This document shows positions 58,201 through 64,000 of a DNA stretch of 64,000 nucleotides, in pieces (position 1 is the stretch's first letter; each line of letters starts with the position of its first letter). This stretch comes from Desmonostoc muscorum FACHB-395 (lineage in GTDB: Bacteria; Cyanobacteriota; Cyanobacteriia; Cyanobacteriales; Nostocaceae), in NCBI RefSeq assembly GCF_014698035.1, contig NZ_JACJSF010000001.1, positions 1 through 64,000 on the forward strand, in the 5' to 3' direction. The notes below the pieces were generated by a model. That model was not told where the DNA came from. It was given only the letters and a program-made list of their open reading frames with translations, and did no database searches. Position numbers and translations under genes: made by a program.

Positions 58201-58679
58201 TTGTGGGAGAAGTATCAAGTCTAAATCATCCTAAAAAATTAACAGATTTATACCGCAGATTTTATCGAGCTAATAAGCGTTATAATCCTAAGTCTAATGC
58301 TGTGTTGAAACCAGTTGATATTGCGGCTGAAACTATACTCAAAGCTGAGTCAAGTGTGTTTCAGGGAGAAACATTAGTTGTAGCTGTTGCAGCAGAAGTT
58401 TTTAAACTCATGGATCGTGTTCATTCTTCTACTGCTGAAGGACGCTGGATTATGAGCAAACGAGAAGAAGAACGGCAAGCTGTTTTAGATTTTGCCAAGT
58501 ATTTTGTAGTAGAGGTATTTGATAACTCATTTGCAGGCGATCGCGCTCGTTTGGCAGGCCGTCAACTCAACTTAATTCGAGACACCTGTGAATTTCTTTA
58601 TCGTCTTGAAGATGACAAAGAAAATGCAGGAAGAAATGAAAATATTCCTGTAATAGATGATGTTAATGAACCGGAATAA
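55206..58679 (+). CDS. cas10d: Type I-D Cas10d/Csc3 with HD nuclease motif
   Basis: A 1157-residue large subunit of the type I-D effector. An HD motif (His188-Asp189 in ILHDFEKFDY) is seen near the N-terminus, where Cas10d carries the nuclease that cuts target DNA in place of Cas3 HD. The GGDD palm motif of type III Cas10 is not seen, as expected for type I-D. The rest is poorly conserved and identified by size, HD position and neighbours (cas3 before, csc2 after). The ATG is preceded by AAAGAAG. It is followed after 50 bp by csc2. Confidence 0.9.
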   Translation: MAKKTKQSDEYQQLSLLEAEIENDSTSELSDDDWMSGDDSDFQETSNLKVETQSAELLTLKLLQDAIKSENDDDLIMQEFSDYVLPNLLRVAVGVTAKGGKFFDYFDEKREKEIENFHKNSLGKSHKIKEPKKLDRRNAGDQSLNTHLLNGLLPANLIERCLNKLDTTAKRVIQEQERRLLIAGFILHDFEKFDYRLFSKMPDNYKAISQDKEQDIRKLSVDSHREIIDVIVCELGLDKFVSPDEPTAWQEYRDDLLFIAYNAQRRNDTNLNVSEHGLHPIIDDYILICLADLTCLADLLSSVIKHPQDAEHQTLNGILHSLSDGQLKFTYHSIAENRGVLTNVVNNALIQAHKSLNTDKHPYYKPLLYLPTGVIYLASRNAPAISSEDLPDSVVNSIKSLCAGQLRLRQTGFGRDGKGMKYAEYYNLFFDDIGLMKVALDATLRILNPNKASVAKSRSENLNKFQQQNVLSADYDFKFEDDIRIDQIAEFGDLISRKIWEETVNRVNYARKKDKKLPALPDFDLTHKVAEFWNLAECLPQIREIQRINESLKENKLKGNTGGVPYEWYYLAAKYLEHHPGIEDVREACQQVIDYLTTLISPIISQYELPDGWDDLRLWVKRVVMLPGTNKEPSVKTQVETFLNELSNYNAAKKAGRGKQLICSISHSAYTVTEQMESAVLFTPQVYTNKQMLGGSNAKRNISSIAGVEMMLRQILMNQTQAVGKRFEDGKYRYLYFYPTYYFTPETNKFLQKAYNGIAQTRFDTSVRNHFISKDLQADFGRDRYQSVDSFLIDENLQRDKDRTFKLSYPPDQPLTFYFMALPPGRDSTDTESWVMPTWLAFAFPMILDVKTVVSESPIPPFNDGAEFEESVFLDSAPHAFRALVRRDRFRLDYILEGWNENGIQYPAPLNVLTAAYAIHLDVNARQGKSGYDANWGRFTELAKDFETSSLYVFSYLNRWVRNQGSDTARIEKIRLYAYHFYPCFDPYVKYDTNMEQLIVGEVSSLNHPKKLTDLYRRFYRANKRYNPKSNAVLKPVDIAAETILKAESSVFQGETLVVAVAAEVFKLMDRVHSSTAEGRWIMSKREEERQAVLDFAKYFVVEVFDNSFAGDRARLAGRQLNLIRDTCEFLYRLEDDKENAGRNENIPVIDDVNEPE

Positions 58680-58729
58680 ATTCTTTTTCTAAAAGTAAAC
58701 AATTAGTAAATAATTTTTTGGAGAAAATC

Positions 58730-59746
58730 ATGGCAATTTTAAAAACTGTTGAATCCAAATTCTTTCAATCTGAGATTCCTTACAAACCAATGGGTAAATA
58801 TGTTCATTTCTTAACTATTCGGATTACTGAATCTTATCCTCTATTTCAGACAGATGCAGAACTGAATAAAGCACGGGTAAGAGCAGGAGTTAAAGACAAA
58901 ACCACAATTAGCCGTTTGTCAATGTTCAAGCGCAAACAGTCTACTCCAGAGCGTTTAGTTGGTCGGGAATTGCTGCGTAATTATGGCTTGATGACGGCTG
59001 AAGAATGCGAATACAATGTGAATTTCGCAATGGATAATCCTGATTGCATCATTTACGGATTTGCTATTGGTGACTCTGGTTCTGAAAAATCAAAAGTTGT
59101 AGTAGACACGGCATTTTCAATTACAGCTTTTGATGAATCACACGAAACATTCACCCTTAACGCTCCCTATGAAAATGGCACGATGGCTTCCAAGGGTGAA
59201 AATGGTTCAAAACCTGGTGAAGTTACCAGTCGAATTAATCAACAAGACCACATTAGACCGCAAGTTTTCTTTCCTAGTATTGTCACCTTGAAAGACCCCA
59301 CTGAAGCTAGCTTCCTTTACGTTTTTAATAACATTTTGCGAACTCGTCACTATGGAGCGCAAACAACCCGTACAGGTCGCGTCAGAAATGAGTTGATTGG
59401 TGTTGTATTTGCGGACGGAGAAATTACTAGTAATCTGCGTTGGACTCAGGCAATATATGACCAAATGAAGGCTAATAATACTTTGAATGCTCCCGATCCA
59501 CTAGATGAAGATGATGTGATTACTGCTGCAAAAAATGCTATTGAGGCGTTAATGGCTGATGAGTTTATTGTTCACACAGATTTAATTGGTGATGCTTTTG
59601 TATCCCTAATTAATGAAGTCAAAACTTTAACAGGAAGTGAGAAAGGTATTCAGGCAATTTTGCAAAAAGCTGATGCAGAAGCTAAAGATTATGCCAAGAA
59701 GCATATCAGCAAGAAGAAAACTGCTGCTAAAGCGGGGAAAGAGTAA
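58730..59746 (+). CDS. csc2: Type I-D Csc2 (Cas7d) backbone subunit
   Basis: A 338-residue protein matching Csc2, the repeated RNA-binding backbone of the type I-D effector. Recognised from size, from sequence style (FKRKQSTPERLVGRELLRNYG, GTMASKGENG) and from position between cas10d and csc1. ATG 58730 is chosen because GGAG lies 6 nt before it; an upstream TTG at 58718 would add four residues across that site. The stop overlaps the csc1 start by one base (TAATG), so translation is coupled. No anomalies. Confidence 0.9.
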   Translation: MAILKTVESKFFQSEIPYKPMGKYVHFLTIRITESYPLFQTDAELNKARVRAGVKDKTTISRLSMFKRKQSTPERLVGRELLRNYGLMTAEECEYNVNFAMDNPDCIIYGFAIGDSGSEKSKVVVDTAFSITAFDESHETFTLNAPYENGTMASKGENGSKPGEVTSRINQQDHIRPQVFFPSIVTLKDPTEASFLYVFNNILRTRHYGAQTTRTGRVRNELIGVVFADGEITSNLRWTQAIYDQMKANNTLNAPDPLDEDDVITAAKNAIEALMADEFIVHTDLIGDAFVSLINEVKTLTGSEKGIQAILQKADAEAKDYAKKHISKKKTAAKAGKE

Positions 59747-60453
59747 TGGTGTTTATTTCCCGTTGTCAAATAGAACTTCATGACAGCCTCTATTTCGCAA
59801 CTCGTGAAATCGGGCGATTGTATGAAACAGAGCCAATAATCCACAATTACGCTCTCTGTTATGCACTAGGTTTAGTTGATAGCCAAATATACTCTACTAC
59901 CGTTGCTGAAGAACATTCTTATCGCTATTTTTGCCCCGAACAAGTGCCAAAATATGAGGAGCATTTAACGCCACTCAATCAACAAGGAATTTACGTAACT
60001 CCGGCGCGATCGCTCAATCATTCTTCCATCCTCAACACCTGGAAGTATGCTAACAACAACTACCACGTTGAAATGGAGAAAACACAGAAAAATATCCCTA
60101 GTTTTGGTAGAGCGAAAGAAATAGCAGCAGAAAGTAAATTTGAGTTTTTTGTCATATCTCAAAAAGAACTCAAATTACCAAAGTGGATTCGCTTGGGTAA
60201 ATGGATGAGCAAGGCTGAAGTAATGGTTGAACAATTACCAAAACCTAAATTTTATGAAGGTATATTCACTTGTACACATCCATTAAATCCTTTAGATGTG
60301 ATGTTCACTAATCAAGTGATTAGCTATGATGTTGTGAATATGCCTCCAGTTAGCTTAATTCAGAATGTCCAAATGCGAGGTCAATACTATCAATTTGATG
60401 GCATTCAAAACTTAAAAATTCCAGTTCGGATAGAATATCGCTTTCGGAGCTAA
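59746..60453 (+). CDS. csc1: Type I-D Csc1 (Cas5d-like) subunit
   Basis: A 235-residue Csc1, the Cas5-like cap that binds the crRNA 5' handle. It is recognised from its N-terminus (ISRCQIELHDSLYFATREIG), its position after csc2 with a one-base overlap, and length. Its stop is directly adjacent to the stop of the convergent 136-residue gene on the other strand, which breaks the usual csc1-cas6 spacing. The cas operon transcript must run through that reverse gene to reach cas6, or cas6 has its own promoter. Confidence 0.9.
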   Translation: MVFISRCQIELHDSLYFATREIGRLYETEPIIHNYALCYALGLVDSQIYSTTVAEEHSYRYFCPEQVPKYEEHLTPLNQQGIYVTPARSLNHSSILNTWKYANNNYHVEMEKTQKNIPSFGRAKEIAAESKFEFFVISQKELKLPKWIRLGKWMSKAEVMVEQLPKPKFYEGIFTCTHPLNPLDVMFTNQVISYDVVNMPPVSLIQNVQMRGQYYQFDGIQNLKIPVRIEYRFRS

Positions 60454-60864
60454 TCACTTCCCAAAGCCTTTACTACGGGTTTTATTTTTTCGAGGCTCTA
60501 TCGTCATTAACTCAGCTTTAAAACCTCTGGAATCTTGCAACATTAACTTACGTATTCGCTGGTGTTGGTAAGTCTGCACTTCAGCAGCTAAAGGATGATT
60601 AGGATCAATTTTTAGGTGAGTAATAGAAGAAACATATTGTTCTTTACTTTCGGGATTATTTGGCTCTTTTAGTCCGCACATAATCCCGCCTTCATCTCCT
60701 GAATAGCCAACAAAATCAATTTCAAATTCTCTGTCTGGATCGGCGTTTACTCCTTTTTGCTTTAATGTCTTCAAAAACTCCTTACCTGCTCGTGCTTTAA
60801 TGGGTAAGTTCTCTTTCAGTCTTTCAGTTAGTGCCTTTGCCGCGTTGTAATCATCAATTCTCAT
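60454..60864 (-). CDS. Reverse-strand protein of unknown function between csc1 and the 2OG gene
   Basis: A 136-residue soluble protein without signal peptide or membrane segment. It has a helical N-terminus (NAAKALTERLKENLP), a central strand region with EIDFVGYSGDEGGIMCGLK, then TYQHQRIRKLMLQDSRGF and a basic C-terminus. I recognise no named domain, although the GDEGGI segment looks like a conserved core. It is the only gene in the cas region on the minus strand. Its stop abuts the csc1 stop and its ATG lies 109 bp from the divergent oxygenase-like gene. Function unknown; codon use looks normal. Confidence 0.75.
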   Translation of the reverse strand: MRIDDYNAAKALTERLKENLPIKARAGKEFLKTLKQKGVNADPDREFEIDFVGYSGDEGGIMCGLKEPNNPESKEQYVSSITHLKIDPNHPLAAEVQTYQHQRIRKLMLQDSRGFKAELMTIEPRKNKTRSKGFGK

Positions 60865-60973
60865 TGGTTTTTCTCCCTATGTAGTTTTTCTTACTTAAAA
60901 GAATACTACTATCATCACTCGACAGTCTTTAAAATTTTAGATACCACATTCAGCGATCGCTCCTCTATCCCCA

Positions 60974-61594
60974 GTGAAACACTATCAACAACAAACTAAC
61001 GCCTTCCCCTGCGACTACCTAAACAACTTGTGGGGAGAAATCCAAGCTTGTCCTTACTTTGCTATCAACAACCTCAACCGCGATTTTGTCGCCACTAAAG
61101 GATTTTCTGTAGTATTTCAGCGTTCTGGATTAGCAAAAGTAGAACAGCAGTTTCCCTACTTCAAACCTTACCTAGATTTAGCTCTCCAGCCGAATTGTAA
61201 TGCTTTTTACCTCAATCCTTTACAACTAAAAGAAGGCTCCCGCGTCGATCCGCATATTGATCGCTCCTTGCGTTCCTACTCCAAAACCATTGAACCACCT
61301 GCGGTTGTCAGTGTTCTCTATGTGCGAGTACCAGCAGATATGGAAGGGGGAGAACTGGTATTGCGATCGCACAAACGTCAACTTGGGCAAATTAAGCCCC
61401 AATTCAATACTTTAGTTTATTTTCAAGGTGATTTAACCCATTCGGTTAACGCTGTCAAAACCCCAGGAAATCGCCTCAGTCTCGTTTGTGAACAGTATAG
61501 TTTGAGTGATGCTGAACTCCAGGAAATCCCTGAGTTCACTGTAGAGTCGAGAAGCACTCAGTCTACAACCAAAAAAAGAAAGTATGCCTCATAG
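60974..61594 (+). CDS. 2OG-Fe(II) oxygenase-like protein, overlapping cas6
   Basis: A 206-residue protein with the jelly-roll iron-binding triad of 2-oxoglutarate dioxygenases: His94-x-Asp96 in VDPHIDRS, distal His156 in GDLTHSVNAV, and Arg167 in GNRLSLVCEQ for the 2OG carboxylate. The spacing fits a prolyl-4-hydroxylase-type core (PAVVSVLYVRVP and GGELVLR strands). The family hydroxylates proteins, nucleic acids or small molecules; the substrate is unknown. Start codon GTG, no upstream ATG in frame. Its last 11 nt overlap the start of cas6, so the two are translationally coupled and probably expressed together with the CRISPR machinery. Confidence 0.82.
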   Translation: MKHYQQQTNAFPCDYLNNLWGEIQACPYFAINNLNRDFVATKGFSVVFQRSGLAKVEQQFPYFKPYLDLALQPNCNAFYLNPLQLKEGSRVDPHIDRSLRSYSKTIEPPAVVSVLYVRVPADMEGGELVLRSHKRQLGQIKPQFNTLVYFQGDLTHSVNAVKTPGNRLSLVCEQYSLSDAELQEIPEFTVESRSTQSTTKKRKYAS

Positions 61595-62447
61595 TTTAGT
61601 GTTGAATTTGCTACCTCAATCCCCCATTCCACCACAATATCTTACAGGTAGACATCTCCACGCCCTATTTTTAACCCTTGTTAGTTCAGTAGATAGCACA
61701 TTAGGCGATCGCTTGCACGATTCCACTGCTGATAAAGCTTTCACCCTCTCCCCCCTGCAAATAAAGGGACAGGGGATAGGAGATAGGGGACAGGATCGGG
61801 GTAAATCTAAAATTTCTACTAGCAGTAGTTTGCAATACTCACATCAACAACCCATTCCCGCCGGAACTCCTTGTTGGTGGCGTATCTCTTTATTAGATGA
61901 CACTTTATTTGGCAAACTTACCCAACTCTGGCTAAATCTGAATCCCAATCGCCCTTGGCATCTTGGCCCGGCTGATTTGTATATTACCAGCATTCAAGGC
62001 ACACCCCAAGCTATTCAACCTTGGGCAAATGCCAGTACTTACGCTCAATTATACGAAGAAGCTAGCGATCGCCATTCTTCCATTAATCTTACCTTTTCCA
62101 CGCCTACCGCCTTCCGTCAAGGACAGTATGATACTACTCTTCCTACAAGAGAATCTGTTTTTAATTCCCTACTTTCGCGCTGGAATAAATACAGTGGTAT
62201 AGAATTACCTCAGATTACCATAGAGTCAATATTTCCTTCTTTTGTCAACATTCACACAGAAATATTAGCAGACTCTCGTAGTAAATTTATTGGCATTCTT
62301 GGCGAAGTTAACTACAAGATTTTGGGGGCAATTGAACCCATACAAATTAAGCAACTTAATGCTTTAGCTGATTTTGCTTTGTATGCAGGAATTGGTCGCA
62401 AAACAACTATGGGAATGGGAATGGCGCGGCGGCTGTATTCTCCCTAA
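61584..62447 (+). CDS. cas6: Cas6 crRNA endoribonuclease
   Basis: A 287-residue Cas6, which cuts the pre-crRNA within each repeat. Features are the N-terminal GRHLHALFLTL with candidate catalytic His and a C-terminal glycine-rich loop (GIGRKTTMGMGMARR). About residues 58-72 (KGQGIGDRGQDRGK) are encoded by a short purine repeat (near 61764-61806) of the GGGATAGGAGATAGGGGACA type that is usual in spacers, giving an in-frame low-complexity loop. It overlaps the oxygenase-like gene by 11 nt and is followed after 31 bp by cas4. The active His choice is an inference. Confidence 0.9.
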   Translation: MPHSLVLNLLPQSPIPPQYLTGRHLHALFLTLVSSVDSTLGDRLHDSTADKAFTLSPLQIKGQGIGDRGQDRGKSKISTSSSLQYSHQQPIPAGTPCWWRISLLDDTLFGKLTQLWLNLNPNRPWHLGPADLYITSIQGTPQAIQPWANASTYAQLYEEASDRHSSINLTFSTPTAFRQGQYDTTLPTRESVFNSLLSRWNKYSGIELPQITIESIFPSFVNIHTEILADSRSKFIGILGEVNYKILGAIEPIQIKQLNALADFALYAGIGRKTTMGMGMARRLYSP

Positions 62448-62478
62448 TTTCAACAATCATTTAAAAACCACCTAAGTT

Positions 62479-63072
62479 ATGAACCAAACCGAATATATTT
62501 CTATTGCGGCATTGAATCAATATGCCTATTGTCCGCATCGTTGTTGGCGGATGTTTTGTGCCGGGGAATTTACGGATAATCAATACACAATTGAAGGCAC
62601 AACCTTACACGATCGCGTCCACACCACAAGCGATGTACAACGAGGAGAAACTTGGCAAATTCGAGCAATTTGGCTGAAGTCTGAGCAATACAAACTCATC
62701 GGAAAATCTGATTTAATTGAAGAACAATTAGGTCAACTTTATCCAGTGGAATACAAACGGGGACGCAAAGGCGAATGGGATAACGATGAGTTACAAGTTT
62801 GTGCCCAAGCCTTATGTTTAGAAGAGATGACAGGACAACCTGTTACTACCGGATATATCTATTATGCCCACTCGCATCAACGGCAATTAGTAGAGATTAA
62901 TGCAGAGTTAAGAGAAAGTGCGATCGCAACTATTGAATCTGTCACAAATCTCCTAGAAACAGGAGCAATGCCAAAACCAGTTTACAGCAAACGCTGCCAA
63001 GGATGCAGCCTTTATTCGCAATGTTTGCCCAAAGCAACCGATAAAGTCAAAAGTTATCAAGAAGTAAATTAA
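62479..63072 (+). CDS. cas4: Cas4 exonuclease, CRISPR adaptation
   Basis: A 197-residue Cas4, a RecB-like nuclease with an iron-sulfur cluster that trims prespacers and helps set the PAM during spacer acquisition. N-terminal Cys18 (YCPHRC) and C-terminal Cys173, Cys176 and Cys182 (KRCQGCSLYSQC) fit the 4Fe-4S ligands. The nuclease core shows GKSDLIEE and PVEYKRGRKG (Glu-x-Lys). It is located 31 bp after cas6 and 211 bp before cas1, with a MITE in the gap. ATG start; no anomalies. Confidence 0.93.
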   Translation: MNQTEYISIAALNQYAYCPHRCWRMFCAGEFTDNQYTIEGTTLHDRVHTTSDVQRGETWQIRAIWLKSEQYKLIGKSDLIEEQLGQLYPVEYKRGRKGEWDNDELQVCAQALCLEEMTGQPVTTGYIYYAHSHQRQLVEINAELRESAIATIESVTNLLETGAMPKPVYSKRCQGCSLYSQCLPKATDKVKSYQEVN

Positions 63073-63094
63073 ATCATCCAATTTATTACTAGCC

Positions 63095-63200
63095 CTGGCG
63101 ACTGGAAGTCGCGGCTACACAGACAAAACCCACCTCCGTGGGTTAGAAAACCCTTGATTATTAGTCCACGGAGGTGGACTTTGCTTGTGTAGTAGCGTTC
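63095..63200. repeat. MITE-like palindromic repeat, copy B
   Basis: Same layout as 13116-13230: terminal inverted repeats CTACACAGACAAA/TTTGCTTGTGTAG and two internal hairpins, AACCCACCTCCGTGGGTT and GTCCACGGAGGTGGAC. It occupies the space between cas4 and cas1. Confidence 0.82.
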
Positions 63201-63283
63201 GCCCTTGGCGTGCCGGAGGCATCATTCTATTCGCCTAATACTTTTCAAACTTTAGCACCAATTATTATTAGGAAGAATCAAAA

Positions 63284-64000
63284 ATGGGAACACTTTACGT
63301 AACACAAGCCGATGCTTTTATCGGCAAAGTTGACGAACGCCTCACTGTCAAAGCTGAACAAAAAACTATCATGGATATTCCTTTAATTAAACTAGAAGGA
63401 ATTGTAGTACTAGGACGGGCTACTATTTCTCCCGCCGTCGTCAGTGAACTTTTAGAACGTCATATCTGTTTAACATTTCTCACACAAAACGGACGATATT
63501 TAGGGCGTTTAGAACCAGAAGCTACTAAAAATATCTTTGTTCGTAAAGCCCAATGGCAAGCTGTGGGAGAATCAGAACCAGCAATACATTTAGTCAGAGG
63601 ATTTGTGCGGGGTAAATTGAAAAATTACCGCCATAGCTTACTTCGCACTCAGCGAGAACATCCTGATACTGAACTGAATAATAACATCACTCGATTGGAA
63701 AACGCGATCGCACCAATCGAAAAAACTAGCAGTATTGATTCCCTCAGAGGCTTAGAAGGTGCTGGTAGTGCAGCCTATTTCGGTTGTTTTCAACAGCTAA
63801 TCAAAACCCCAGAATTTCGCTTTGAAGCCAGAAAACGCCGCCCACCAACCGATCCGGTTAATGCCCTACTGAGTTTTGGGTATTCATTGCTACGTCATGA
63901 TGTGCAAAGCGCTTTAAATATTGTCGGTTTCGATCCTTATCTAGGATACTTACACGTCGAGCGTTATGGTAGACCTTCCCTAGCCTTAGACTTGATGGAA
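63284..64000 (+). CDS. cas1: Cas1 integrase, 3' end beyond the window
   Basis: An open frame of 239 codons from ATG 63284 to the window edge encodes the N-terminal part of Cas1, the spacer integrase. The start MGTLYVTQADAF follows GGAAGAAT at about 7 nt. Metal-binding residues visible are Glu158 in RGLEGAGSAAYF, His224 in GYLHVERYGRPSLA, and Asp236 or Glu239 in LDLME at the edge. A Cas2 gene and perhaps a CRISPR array are expected next but are not in the window. The incompleteness is due only to the window edge. Confidence 0.93.
   Translation, partial: MGTLYVTQADAFIGKVDERLTVKAEQKTIMDIPLIKLEGIVVLGRATISPAVVSELLERHICLTFLTQNGRYLGRLEPEATKNIFVRKAQWQAVGESEPAIHLVRGFVRGKLKNYRHSLLRTQREHPDTELNNNITRLENAIAPIEKTSSIDSLRGLEGAGSAAYFGCFQQLIKTPEFRFEARKRRPPTDPVNALLSFGYSLLRHDVQSALNIVGFDPYLGYLHVERYGRPSLALDLME

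Overview
The window comes from a filamentous, heterocyst-forming cyanobacterium of the Nostoc type. The evidence is the 3' end of psbA (photosystem II D1), the HetF gene behind an array of NsiR1-like small RNAs with DIF-class TCCGGA boxes, a sucrose-phosphate phosphatase, many GCGATCGC (HIP1) octamers, very large multi-sensor kinases, and the short G/C-rich tandem repeats and MITE-like palindromes usual in Nostoc intergenic DNA.

Layout. 0-8.4 kb: psbA 3' end and terminator, a membrane hybrid histidine kinase, a small membrane protein, a membrane-anchored subtilase, a 74-residue protein and a thioredoxin-like protein. 8.4-13.1 kb: the heterocyst locus, with eight NsiR1-like units on the minus strand (four with a perfect TCCGGA box), a probable IS200/IS605 end remnant that splits the array, then hetF. 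13.1-18.3 kb: an accessory stretch with a leucine-rich-repeat Roco GTPase, a 21-bp palindromic tandem repeat, a Uma2 endonuclease-fold protein and a VapBC-type toxin-antitoxin pair. 18.4-22.8 kb: murT/gatD, a four-helix-bundle protein between two short-repeat arrays, a cysteine-free thioredoxin-fold lumenal protein and an unknown protein.

22.8-50.2 kb is a signalling island. It holds two hybrid histidine kinases, a REC-PAS-GGDEF-EAL protein and two giant HstK-type Ser/Thr-kinase/ATPase/histidine-kinase fusions, one of them overlapping an Rcp1-like response regulator gene. bioF and sppA-ruvA sit between them.

50.4-64 kb is a type I-D CRISPR-Cas operon: a divergent WYL regulator, cas3 helicase, cas10d/csc3 with the HD motif, csc2, csc1, cas6, cas4 and the start of cas1, which runs off the window. 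The operon is interrupted by extra material: a two-repeat CRISPR-like remnant, an 81-residue helical protein and a DUF1016/YhcG nuclease between cas3 and cas10d; a reverse-strand gene of unknown function and a 2OG-Fe(II)-oxygenase-like gene (overlapping cas6) between csc1 and cas6; and a MITE between cas4 and cas1. No full CRISPR array is visible; it may lie beyond the right edge.

The strongest candidates for something undescribed are the oxygenase-like gene coupled to cas6, the nuclease module between cas3 and cas10d, the minus-strand gene inside the operon, and the eroded, transposon-split NsiR1 array. All assignments were made by eye from motifs; no database search was run.
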